Shown here: piece by piece, positions 16,058 through 23,813 of the stretch | Numbering within the stretch: the stretch's first letter is position 1 | Layout of the letters: every line of letters begins with the position of its first letter | Assembly: GCA_036374435.1 (NCBI GenBank) | Contig: DASUTU010000049.1 | Span: 1-36,659, forward strand | Reading direction: 5' to 3' | DNA from: CALGFI01 sp036374435 | GTDB taxonomy: Bacteria > Actinomycetota > UBA4738 > HRBIN12 | Length of the DNA: 36,659 nt | Translations under genes and position numbers: made by a program | The notes under the pieces: model-generated | What the model saw: only the letters and a program-made list of their open reading frames with translations | Told to the model about the DNA's origin: nothing | The model's database searches: none

Positions 16058-18045
16058 GACGACGCCCTCGACAGCCGCCGGCGGACCTGGCGGCGCCAGT
16101 GCCACGGGAGCCTGGGGCCACCCTCGCCGGACAGCAGCCGGCGAAGCGCCTCCGCCCCGTCGGGGCGACCGGCCAGGCTCTCGAGAGCCCTGGCGCGTTG
16201 GCCCCGGTCGTGAGATGCCCGAACGACCTCGGCCAGGCCCTCGGACGCCTCCGGCCCGACCAGCGTGGCGAGCGAGGTCAACGCCGCCGCGCGGACGTCG
16301 TGCGGACCTTCGATGGCCAGCCGCCGCAGATGTGAGGCGGCATCGGCGCCGCCGGCGTTCGCCATCGCCTCCGGGACCTCGCGCCGAACCTCCCCGGCGG
16401 GGTGGGTGGCCACCTCGGCCAGCCGGGGCAACACCGACGGGTTGGGGGCGCTCCCGAGGATCGACACCGCGTTGCGCACCACGTACCACCGCTCGTCCCG
16501 CAGCCGGGCCACCACGGCGTCCGGGTGCGACGGCGCGATCCGTCGCAACGCGCCGAGCAGCAGGGCCCGCCGCTGCCGGTCCTGCTCCTCGGCCAGGAGG
16601 TCGAGCAGGACCTCGACGCCGTGCCGGCCGAACGGCGCGAGCACCGAGGCCAGATGGGGCTTGCCGTCCTCCACCTCGGCCGCGACCGCGGTCAGGACCG
16701 CCTCTCGCGTCAAGGCCTTCCGCACGTAGGAGTCGAACAACGCCGGGCGGTCCTCGCCGCCGCCGGTCAACGTCTCGCGCACCGGGTTGAGCAGGGCGTG
16801 CACCTCGCGGTCGTCCCGGGCGGCCACCGCGCGGGAGAGCTCGGCGGACCAGATGCCCAGGGCCTCACCCGCGCGCTCCAGGTCCGTCTCGAGCGCGAGG
16901 TAGTCGGCCACGGCCAGGACCTGGGCCGCGTGCATCTCCTCGTCGGCCGCCCCCATGCCCGACCGGATCGCGCCCGCGTCGTCGCCCGCCGTCGCGGTCA
17001 GGTACTCGGAGAGCAGCTCCATGACGGAGCCGCCGCCGAGGCCGGCTCCGCGCTCGCCCAGGTCGATCCCGAGCTGCTCCAGCCCCGCGACGATGGTCCC
17101 GGCGTCTTCGTGCCCGGCCTCCAGCGCCTTGGTCAGGTCGACGATGTCCACCTGTCGAACGCCCGCCGAGGAGAGCCGGCGGGCCAGCTCCACCGGGTCG
17201 CGTCCGCCGCCGGCGCCGATGTCCACCAGCGACCGGGACAGCTCGGCGTTGCTCATCGTCCCGATCAGCCGCCCGGCGACGGCGTCCTCCGGGACCCGCT
17301 CGACGAGCATCTCGACGAGCGACCGGCGGACGTCGCTCTGCAGTCCCGTCAGGACGTCGTGGATCGACGAGTGCAGCTCGATCGCCGGCACCGGCCCCGG
17401 CGCCCCCTCGCCGATCAACGTCCGCAGCCGCGCGAGCAGGGTCTCCGCCTGGTCGGCCGGCGACCCGTGCAGGTCCTCGATCATGAGCTCGGAGGCGAGC
17501 ACGTCGGCGTCGAGCCGCTGCTCCTGCGCCTCGGCGAGACCCGCGGGCACGTGGTCGGCCTCCTCGACGGTTCCCGGACCGATGGGCGAGAGCGACACGA
17601 AGCCCAGCCGGTGCTCCTCGAGGACCCGCTCGATCCCCCCGGCCTCCTCGAGCTCGGCCGGCGGCCGGGACAGGGCCCCGTACAGGACCTCGAGGCCGGC
17701 GGCGTCGGGGCGAGCACTCACGGCCAGCCGCTCCACCCGCCGCTCGAAACACGCCAGGGCGAGCCGTTCGAGCGCGTCTTCGTTCGGCACCGGCGTCCCG
17801 CCGAGCACGAACCGGTCTCCCCGGATCTCGACGTCCACCGGGCCGAGGGCGAGCGCCTCGTCCACGGCGCCGCCGATCCGCTCCACGGCGTCGGCGAAGC
17901 CCGGGCGGTTGGGGTTCTCCGGATACAGGCGGTAGGTGGACAACCCCAGCCAGAGCTGTCGCAACACGGCGACGACCGAGCGTTCGCGTGCGCTCCGCTC
18001 GGGCGCCTCGGGCGGCTCCGCGCGCGAGGGTCCTGGGTCGTTCAT
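16054..18045 (-). CDS. HEAT-repeat protein with LYP-motif N-terminal domain
   Basis: A 663-residue soluble protein without signal peptide. Residues about 21-155 resemble the N-terminus of the HD-GYP protein encoded next: V-V-A-V-L-R-Q-L-W...Y-R-L-Y-P-E-N-P (38-45), then P-V-D-V-E-I-R-G-D-R-F-V-L-G-G. The middle (about 170-430) is helical and unrecognised. Residues about 440-650 hold HEAT/Armadillo-like repeats with hydrophobic-Arg patterns such as W-Y-V-V-R-N-A-V-S-I-L-G-S and V-R-A-A-A-L-T-S-L-A-T-L-V-G. HEAT arrays are protein-binding scaffolds, so it may hold or regulate the HD-GYP partner; this is inference. A -10-like TATGCT (18060-18065) precedes the ATG by about 14 bases, and the pair may have its own promoter. 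Confidence 0.8.
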   Translation of the reverse strand: MNDPGPSRAEPPEAPERSARERSVVAVLRQLWLGLSTYRLYPENPNRPGFADAVERIGGAVDEALALGPVDVEIRGDRFVLGGTPVPNEDALERLALACFERRVERLAVSARPDAAGLEVLYGALSRPPAELEEAGGIERVLEEHRLGFVSLSPIGPGTVEEADHVPAGLAEAQEQRLDADVLASELMIEDLHGSPADQAETLLARLRTLIGEGAPGPVPAIELHSSIHDVLTGLQSDVRRSLVEMLVERVPEDAVAGRLIGTMSNAELSRSLVDIGAGGGRDPVELARRLSSAGVRQVDIVDLTKALEAGHEDAGTIVAGLEQLGIDLGERGAGLGGGSVMELLSEYLTATAGDDAGAIRSGMGAADEEMHAAQVLAVADYLALETDLERAGEALGIWSAELSRAVAARDDREVHALLNPVRETLTGGGEDRPALFDSYVRKALTREAVLTAVAAEVEDGKPHLASVLAPFGRHGVEVLLDLLAEEQDRQRRALLLGALRRIAPSHPDAVVARLRDERWYVVRNAVSILGSAPNPSVLPRLAEVATHPAGEVRREVPEAMANAGGADAASHLRRLAIEGPHDVRAAALTSLATLVGPEASEGLAEVVRASHDRGQRARALESLAGRPDGAEALRRLLSGEGGPRLPWHWRRQVRRRLSRASS

Positions 18046-18077
18046 GATCGAACGCGGGCAGCATACGTCCGCGCGGG

Positions 18078-18974
18078 TCAGCCCTCCCGCAGGAGCGCGG
18101 CCGCCGTCTCCGGGGTCATCCCGGACAGCCGGCGTTCCCCCAGCCGACGGAGCAGATCGGCCCATCCGGGATCTGCCTCGACCGCGGCGGCGACCAGCGG
18201 CCGGGCCTGGTCGACGCCGCCCTGCACGGCGAGCGAGACCGCGGTCCAGAACCCAGCCTCCGGATTGGCTCCGCTCCCCCGGATCGCCGCCCGTCGCTCG
18301 TCCAGGGCGCCCTCGAGATCCCCCGCCAGCTCGAGGTCCTCCGCCCGTTCCAGGCGGTCGTAGGCCCGGGTCAGCTCCAGGAGCCGCCGGATCTCGCCGA
18401 GCGGCTCGGGGTGGTCGTCCACCCGAAGGTCCAGCCGGACGTCCTCCCAGGGCCGGTCGGTGGGCGATCCGCGCACCACCAGCACCCGGGCGGCCTGCCG
18501 GCCGCGGAGGTCGCCGCCTTCGGCCTCGCCGGCGTCGAGGGCGGCCAGCAGACGCTCCGCGAGTGGACCTCGAGCGCGTTCGAACGCATCGGCCATGGCG
18601 TCCCAGACCGTGGTGCGCCGCATCATGTTGGCCTGGCAGGAGTACCCGTCGCCGACGTGGTGCCCCGCCTCCGGGATACACGACTCGCCGGTGTGGACGG
18701 CCACGGCGCCGGAGGGGTCGAGCACGGCGACCTGCCGGACCGCGAAGTCGCGGTCGGCCTCGCCGCGAACCCGCAGCGCCGCCTCCGCCCCGAGGCCGCG
18801 CTCGAGCAGCTCGAGCGCGAGCGGGCCGTGGTCGATCAGCGCGGTGGCCTGCGTGGCCACGGCCCCCACCCCGGGGCGGGCCCAGCAGACGATGCCGGCG
18901 GCGAACCAGTGCGACTGGACGGCGACGCCCAGCTCACCGCTCTCCGGGTCGCGGGCCACGATCGAATACGTCAC
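18078..18974 (-). CDS. DUF1028 protein, Ntn-hydrolase-like
   Basis: A 298-residue member of the DUF1028 family (COG3342), recognised from T-Y-S-I-V-A-R-D-P-E-S-G-E-L-G-V-A-V-Q-S-H-W-F at the N-terminus and G-Y-S-C-Q-A-N-M-M near residue 112. The family is predicted to fold like N-terminal-nucleophile hydrolases; its reaction is unknown. The last 80 residues look like a helical repeat tail with E-A-G-F-W-T-A-V-S-L-A. The start is a GTG with a GAGGAGG site six bases before it. It overlaps the extended 3' end of ligA by 41 bases. Confidence 0.88.
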   Translation of the reverse strand: MTYSIVARDPESGELGVAVQSHWFAAGIVCWARPGVGAVATQATALIDHGPLALELLERGLGAEAALRVRGEADRDFAVRQVAVLDPSGAVAVHTGESCIPEAGHHVGDGYSCQANMMRRTTVWDAMADAFERARGPLAERLLAALDAGEAEGGDLRGRQAARVLVVRGSPTDRPWEDVRLDLRVDDHPEPLGEIRRLLELTRAYDRLERAEDLELAGDLEGALDERRAAIRGSGANPEAGFWTAVSLAVQGGVDQARPLVAAAVEADPGWADLLRRLGERRLSGMTPETAAALLREG

Positions 18975-21072
18975 CGCCGCCTCCTCTCCCGGGGGGCCAC
19001 GCTCGCGCCTTCGCGCTCGCTTCTCGACCCCCGGGGGCCCCCAGCCTCCGGAGGAACTCGTCCTCGTCGATCACCTCGACGCCGAGCTGCTCGGCCTTCG
19101 CGAGCTTGGAGCCGGGGTTCTCGCCGGCCACGACGAAGTCGGTCTTCTTCGAGACGCCGGAGGCGACGCGGGCGCCGGCCGCCTGGGCAGCCTCGGTGGC
19201 CTCGTCCCGCGAGATCGAGTCCAGGCCCCCGGTCAACACGATGGTCTTCCCCTCGAGCGGCTTCGGCCCGGCTCGTTCGGGCGCCTCGTCGGCCACCCGG
19301 ACGCCGGAGGCCTCGAGCTTCTCGAGCAGGGCCAGGTTCTCGGGGTCGTGGAACCACTCGTGCACGCTCCGGGCGATCTCCGGTCCGATCTCCGGGACGT
19401 CGTCGATCTGCTCCACGCTCGCCTCGGCCAGCGCTCGGGTCGAGCCGAACGCCCGGGCCAGGACCTGGGCCACGTGGGTCCCGACGTGCGGGATGTTCAG
19501 GGCCACCAGCAGCCGCCACAACGGCCGGTCCCTGGCCTGCTCGATCGAGCCGAGCAGGTTGTCGATGGACTTCTCGGCGAACCCCTCGAGCTGGGCGAGG
19601 TCCTCCGCCGTCAGCGAGAAGAGGTCGCCCGGGTCCTTCACCAGGCCCCGGTCCAGCAGCTGGATCCCCGTCTTGTAACCCAGGCCCTCGATGTCCAGGC
19701 CGCCCCGCGAGGCGAAGCTGAACAACCACTCCACGTTCTGCGACGGGCAGTCGCGCTTGTTGGGGCAGCGCCGGTAGGCCTCCCCCTCCCGTCGGACGAG
19801 CGGCGTGCCGCAGGACGGGCAGGCGGCGGGGAACCTCCAACGCCGGGCGCCCCTGCGGCGCTTGGAGAGCACCGGCCCGACGACCTCGGGGATCACGTCC
19901 CCCGCGCGGCGGACGATCACCGAGTCGCCGACCCGAACGTCCTTGCGCGCCACCTCGTCCTCGTTGTGGAGCGTGGCCGTGGTGATCGTCACGCCGCCGA
20001 CGTGCACCGGCTCGAGCCGCGCGAACGGCGTCACGATGCCCGTCCTGCCGGTATGGACGTCGATCGCCCGCAGGATCGTGGTGCGCTCCTCGGGCGGGAA
20101 CTTGAACGCGATCGCCCACCGGGGGGCGTGGCTGGTGGCGCCGAGCTCCTGCTGCAACGCGGTCTGGTCGACCTTCACCACGACGCCGTCGATCTCCCAG
20201 TCCACGCTGTGGCGGTTCGCCTCCCAGTGGCGGAGGTAGTCGACGACCCCGTCGAGGTCCTCGACGACCGCGCCCGTGGGCGCCACCGGCAGCGACGCCT
20301 CGCGGCACCAATCCAGGAACCCCGAATGCGACTCGAACCGAACCCCCTGCGCGAAGCCGAACGAATGCACCCAGAGCTTCAGGGGCCGACTCGCCGAGAC
20401 CTTCGGGTCCTTCTGCCGAAGCGATCCGGCCGCCGAGTTGCGCGGGTTCGCGAACGCCTTCTGCCCCGCGTCGAGGAGCTGCCGGTTCAGCTCCTCGAAC
20501 GCCTTCACCGGCAGGTAGATCTCGCCGCGGACCTCGAGATAGGCGGGCGGGTCGTCCAGCCGCAGCCGTTGGGGCACCGTCCGGACCGTCCGGACATTGG
20601 CGGTGATGTCCTCGCCGATCCGGCCGTCCCCTCGAGTCGCGCCTTTGGTCAGGACGCCGTTCTCGTACGTCAACGCGACCGCCACGCCGTCGATCTTCGC
20701 CTCGCAGGAATACCGCGCGCCCGTGCCGACACCGCGCTCCACCCGATCGGCCCACGCCCGAAGCTCCTCGAGCGAGAACACATTGTCGAGCGAGAGCATC
20801 CGCGCGCGGTGCTCGACAGGGGCGAACAGGTCCGCCGGCGTGGCCCCGACGCGCTGGGTCGGGCTGTCGGGCACGACGAGCTCGGGGAACCGCTCCTCGA
20901 GCGACCGGAGCTCCCGGATCAGCTCGTCGTATTCGACGTCGGAGACCTCCGGGTCGTCGAGCACGTGGTAGCGGTAGGAGTGGTAGTTCAGCTGCTCGCG
21001 CAGCTCCTCCACCCGGACCTTGGCCCGGGCCAGGTCGCGTTCGGCGGTCGTGGCGCCGCCGGCCGGGCTCAC
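18934..21072 (-). CDS. ligA: NAD-dependent DNA ligase with a repeat-derived C-terminal extension
   Basis: Seals nicks using NAD in replication and repair. The 712 residues show all LigA parts: domain Ia with Y-H-x-Y-R-Y-H-V-L (about 30-37), the adenylated lysine K126 in A-K-I-D-G-V-A, an OB fold, a four-cysteine zinc finger (C-P-S-C...C-P-N-K-R-D-C), helix-hairpin-helix repeats and a BRCT domain ending near E-D-E-F-L-R-R-L-G. After that point about 35 Arg/Gly/Pro-rich residues follow, encoded mostly by the dispersed repeat at 18991-19032. They are unlikely to be functional and make the gene overlap the next by 41 bases. The GTG start overlaps the UPF0280 stop by four bases. Confidence 0.97.
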   Translation of the reverse strand: MSPAGGATTAERDLARAKVRVEELREQLNYHSYRYHVLDDPEVSDVEYDELIRELRSLEERFPELVVPDSPTQRVGATPADLFAPVEHRARMLSLDNVFSLEELRAWADRVERGVGTGARYSCEAKIDGVAVALTYENGVLTKGATRGDGRIGEDITANVRTVRTVPQRLRLDDPPAYLEVRGEIYLPVKAFEELNRQLLDAGQKAFANPRNSAAGSLRQKDPKVSASRPLKLWVHSFGFAQGVRFESHSGFLDWCREASLPVAPTGAVVEDLDGVVDYLRHWEANRHSVDWEIDGVVVKVDQTALQQELGATSHAPRWAIAFKFPPEERTTILRAIDVHTGRTGIVTPFARLEPVHVGGVTITTATLHNEDEVARKDVRVGDSVIVRRAGDVIPEVVGPVLSKRRRGARRWRFPAACPSCGTPLVRREGEAYRRCPNKRDCPSQNVEWLFSFASRGGLDIEGLGYKTGIQLLDRGLVKDPGDLFSLTAEDLAQLEGFAEKSIDNLLGSIEQARDRPLWRLLVALNIPHVGTHVAQVLARAFGSTRALAEASVEQIDDVPEIGPEIARSVHEWFHDPENLALLEKLEASGVRVADEAPERAGPKPLEGKTIVLTGGLDSISRDEATEAAQAAGARVASGVSKKTDFVVAGENPGSKLAKAEQLGVEVIDEDEFLRRLGAPGGREASAKARAWPPGRGGGGDVFDRGPRPGER
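18991..19032 (-). repeat. Dispersed intergenic repeat, copy 2, inside the ligA 3' end
   Basis: The same unit as at 11601-11645 in opposite orientation, bounded by G-run and C-run with shared core CGCTCGCGC and CTCGCTTCTCGA. It is read in frame by ligA as a stretch resembling A-S-A-K-A-R-A-W-P-P-G-R. Confidence 0.6.
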
Positions 21073-21743
21073 GCCGCGATCTCCACCGCGCCGGCCATGC
21101 CGATGCGCTCCCCCACCACCACCAGGCCGCCGACCACGCCCCGGACCTGCTTGAGGTAGGCGAGCGAGTTCGCGAACCCGTTCTCCTTCGGCAAGATGGC
21201 CTGCACGCCCGCGGCGGCGGCGTCGGCCACCATGCAGGAGTCGGCGATCACCGCGAGCCCGTCGACGGCGGCGTGGCCCCGGCCCAGCGTCATCGAGATC
21301 CCCAGCCCCTGCCGGCTGGCCGGCACCACCACGGCCACGGTGGAGCCGGACGGATGGCGAAGCACCGTGAGCTTCTGCCGGCGGCGCCCCATGATGAAGT
21401 AGTCGCCGGCGCAGTTCACGATCACCTCGGAGACCTCGCGGGCCAGGAAGCGGCCGACGTAGTCGGTCACCGCGCCCTGGAACGAATACATGGGGCCGAC
21501 CCCGGCGCGGCGCGCCGCGGCCACGATCTCCTTGACGATGGCCGGGGCGTCCTCGGGCACCTCGATGGGGCGTTTGCTGTTGCGGAGCGCCGGGTTGCGC
21601 AACGTGTACGCGTGGAGCTGCTCCCAGAACGACAGCGCCGCGGCCCGCGACTCCTCGTCCAGGTCCGTGCGGGCCTGGATGTGCAGGGTCATGTCCTGGA
21701 CCTGGATGTCGAAGCTGCGCGTCTTCTTCTTCAGCAGCTTCAC
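21069..21743 (-). CDS. UPF0280 family protein (COG2122)
   Basis: A 224-residue protein of the UPF0280 group, a set of conserved proteins distantly related to ApbE. Recognised features are A-A-R-R-A-G-V-G-P-M-Y-S-F-Q-G-A-V-T-D-Y-V-G (about 84-105), V-I-V-N-C-A-G-D-Y-F-I and G-R-G-H-A-A-V-D-G-L-A-V-I-A-D-S-C, followed by an A-D-A-A-A-A-G...I-L-P stretch. The function is unknown. The GTG chosen (M-K-L-L-K-K-K) has a GGGGAGG site 11 bases before it; the longer reading from 21830 would begin inside a dispersed repeat and is unlikely. It is coupled to ligA by a GTGA overlap. Confidence 0.85.
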   Translation of the reverse strand: MKLLKKKTRSFDIQVQDMTLHIQARTDLDEESRAAALSFWEQLHAYTLRNPALRNSKRPIEVPEDAPAIVKEIVAAARRAGVGPMYSFQGAVTDYVGRFLAREVSEVIVNCAGDYFIMGRRRQKLTVLRHPSGSTVAVVVPASRQGLGISMTLGRGHAAVDGLAVIADSCMVADAAAAGVQAILPKENGFANSLAYLKQVRGVVGGLVVVGERIGMAGAVEIAA

Positions 21744-21770
21744 GGCGGGCGGATCCTCCCCTTCTCGCCC

Positions 21771-21815
21771 CGGGGGCCAGCGCTCGCGCGTTCGTGGTCG
21801 CTGCTCGAACCCCCC
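21771..21815 (-). repeat. Dispersed intergenic repeat, copy 3
   Basis: Third copy, upstream of the UPF0280 start, in the same orientation as copy 2. It shares the G-run, CGCTCGCGC, TTCG, TCGCTGCTCGA and C-run layout with one or two internal base changes. Confidence 0.6.
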
Positions 21816-21882
21816 GGACCCCCGGAGCAACGGGCCTGCGTCGGCCGATGATAGCCGGGCCCGGGGACCGCCCGGCCCAACC

Positions 21883-22956
21883 TCACCGCCGGGCGTCGAG
21901 GATGCGGCCGCCGCCGAGCACCTCGTTCCCCCGGTACACCACGAGGTTCTGCCCCGGCGCCACGCCCCTCTGTGGTGCTCGTAGCTCGACGCGCAGGCGG
22001 TCGCCGTCGGCCTCGAGCACGGCCGGCACGTCGTCGCCCCGGTACCGCAGCCGGACCTCGGTCTCGAAGGGCCCCTCCGACGGCGGCCGGCCGGCCACCC
22101 ACGACACGCGGTCGACCAGCACGCGCCGGCGCGCCAGCAGCTCGCCCGGTCCGACCACGACCCGGTTCGCCGCGGCGTCCACCTCGAGCACGTACGAGGG
22201 CGCCGGCCCGGAGACGCCCAGGCCGCGCCGCTGCCCGACCGTGAAGGCGGCCGCGCCGCCGTGGCGGGCCACGACCCGCCCCTGCGGATCCACGACCTCG
22301 CCGTCTCGCATCAGCTCCGGCGCCGCCTGCCGCAGGAACGCGCCGGCGTCGCCGCTCGGCGCGAAACACAGCTCCTGCGAGTCCGGCTTCGTCGCCACCG
22401 GCAGCGCGAACCGCTCCGCCAGCCGCCGCGTCTCGGGCTTCGGGAGCGATCCCACCGGGAACCGCGACCGGGCGAGCTCGGCCTGTCCGAGCATGTGGAG
22501 CATGTACGACTGGTCCTTGGATCGGTCCACCCCGCGGCGCAGGCGCCACCGGCCGCCCTCGAGCTCGCTCCGGACGTAATGGCCCGTGGCGATGAGGTCG
22601 ATCCCGAGCTCGTCCGCCCGCCGGAGGAGCGCGCCGAACTTGATGTGGGCGTTGCAGCGGGCGCACGGGTTCGGCGTGCGACCGGCCGCGTGTTCGGTCA
22701 CGAAGTCCCCGATCACGTGTTCGTCGAACTCCAGCGTCATGTCCGCGATCTCGAACGGGAAACCGGCGATCTCGGCCACGGTCTCAGCGTCGGCGCGAGC
22801 CGCGGGCCCACAGCAGCCGTGGTCGGCCCCGTCGAGGTGGACCAGGCGCAGGTGCGAGCCCAGCACCTCGTACCCCTGCTCGGCGAGCAGGCACGCCGCG
22901 ACCGACGAGTCCACGCCGCCGGACATGGCGACGAGCACCGATCCCTTGGAAGCCAT
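21883..22956 (-). CDS. mnmA: tRNA-specific 2-thiouridylase
   Basis: Adds sulfur to the wobble uridine of tRNA Glu, Gln and Lys. The 357 residues begin with the PP-loop M-S-G-G-V-D-S-S (11-18). The catalytic pair is C98 in N-P-C-A-R-C-N and C197 in Q-E-L-C-F, matching the disulfide-forming cysteines of the E. coli enzyme. D-Q-S-Y-M-L (148-153) and the C-terminal V-G-Q-R-R-G-L-G motif are present. A minus-strand -10-like TACCAT ends seven bases before the ATG, so the mRNA may be leaderless. The divergent etfB promoter lies just beyond. Confidence 0.97.
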   Translation of the reverse strand: MASKGSVLVAMSGGVDSSVAACLLAEQGYEVLGSHLRLVHLDGADHGCCGPAARADAETVAEIAGFPFEIADMTLEFDEHVIGDFVTEHAAGRTPNPCARCNAHIKFGALLRRADELGIDLIATGHYVRSELEGGRWRLRRGVDRSKDQSYMLHMLGQAELARSRFPVGSLPKPETRRLAERFALPVATKPDSQELCFAPSGDAGAFLRQAAPELMRDGEVVDPQGRVVARHGGAAAFTVGQRRGLGVSGPAPSYVLEVDAAANRVVVGPGELLARRRVLVDRVSWVAGRPPSEGPFETEVRLRYRGDDVPAVLEADGDRLRVELRAPQRGVAPGQNLVVYRGNEVLGGGRILDARR

Positions 22957-22963
22957 CCGAACG

Positions 22964-23010
22964 ATGGTACGACGCCCGGGCGTCCCGACCGCCGCGAGGG
23001 CGGGTATCCT
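22964..23010. promoter_or_regulatory. Divergent promoter region mnmA / etfB with a 14-bp palindrome
   Basis: A minus-strand -10 TACCAT (22964-22969) serves mnmA and a plus-strand -10 TATCCT (23005-23010) fits etfB. Between them lies the perfect palindrome GACGCCCGGGCGTC (22971-22984). Neither -10 has a good -35 box. The palindrome could be an operator or chance in GC-rich DNA. Confidence 0.35.
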
Positions 23011-23044
23011 CGCCCACGGCCCTCGTCGCGGGAGCGAGACGAAC

Positions 23045-23812
23045 GTGCAGGTCGCGGTACTGGTCAAATACGTGCCCGAACCGCAGGGCACCCCAACGCT
23101 CGGAGACGACCTCCTGCTCATCCGGGAGGGGGTGGAGGGCGGACTCGACCCGGGCGACGAATACCCGATCGAGGCGGCGCTGCGGATCGTCGAGGCGGAG
23201 GGCGGCGAGGTCACGCTGGTCTCGATGGGCCCAGAGGTCGCGGCGTCCGCCATCCGACGCGGCCTGTCGATGGGCGCCCACGCCGGGGTGCTGGTTTCGG
23301 ATCCGTCTCTCCGGGGCGCCGACGCGCTCGGCACCGCCAAGGTGCTGGCCGCCGCGCTGTCGCGAGGGTCGTTCGACCTCGTCCTGGCCGGGGTCGAGTC
23401 GACCGACGGATCGACCGGCACCCTGCCGATGACCGTGGCCGAGTCGCTCGGCCTGCCGAGCGCGACCTTCGCTCGCGCGCTCGACGTCGCCGAGGGGCGA
23501 GTCCGGATCGAACGCCAGACCGAGCAGGGCTACGACGTCGTGGAGTGCCCGCTCCCGGCCCTCGCCACCGTGACGGCGAGCGCGGCCGAACCCCGGTACC
23601 CCACGCTCAAAGGGATCATGTCCGCCAAGACCAAGCCCCTCGAGCAGCTCTCGCTGGCGGACCTCGGCCTGTCCGAGGCGGAAGTGGCGCCGACCCAGCG
23701 CGTGACGGCGGCCCAGGTCGCGCCGGAGAAGGGAGCGGGCGAGATCGTTCCGGCCGGCGACGACGCCGCCCGGCGCGTGGCCGACCTCCTGGCCGAGGCG
23801 AAGGCGATCTGA
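23045..23812 (+). CDS. etfB: Electron transfer flavoprotein beta subunit
   Basis: EtfB and EtfA form a heterodimer that carries electrons from acyl-CoA and related dehydrogenases to the quinone pool. The 255-residue EtfB begins M-Q-V-A-V-L-V-K-Y-V-P, has the D-P-G-D-E-Y-P-I-E-A-A-L-R-I motif, the AMP-site region V-L-A-G-V-E-S-T-D-G-S-T-G-T-L and the conserved R-Y-P-T-L-K-G-I-M-S-A-K-T-K-P-L near residue 185. The start is a GTG with GGAG ten bases before it. Its stop TGA is one base before the etfA GTG. Confidence 0.95.
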   Translation: MQVAVLVKYVPEPQGTPTLGDDLLLIREGVEGGLDPGDEYPIEAALRIVEAEGGEVTLVSMGPEVAASAIRRGLSMGAHAGVLVSDPSLRGADALGTAKVLAAALSRGSFDLVLAGVESTDGSTGTLPMTVAESLGLPSATFARALDVAEGRVRIERQTEQGYDVVECPLPALATVTASAAEPRYPTLKGIMSAKTKPLEQLSLADLGLSEAEVAPTQRVTAAQVAPEKGAGEIVPAGDDAARRVADLLAEAKAI

Positions 23813-23813
23813 C

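Noticed and set aside
17130..17200. Short inverted and direct repeats in the HEAT-repeat gene
   Set aside because: They fall within coding sequence and reflect the gene's base composition; no array with regular spacing, so not CRISPR.
21744..21830. N-terminal extension of the UPF0280 protein
   Set aside because: It is coded largely by the dispersed repeat, while a GTG with a good ribosome binding site lies at 21743 before the conserved part.
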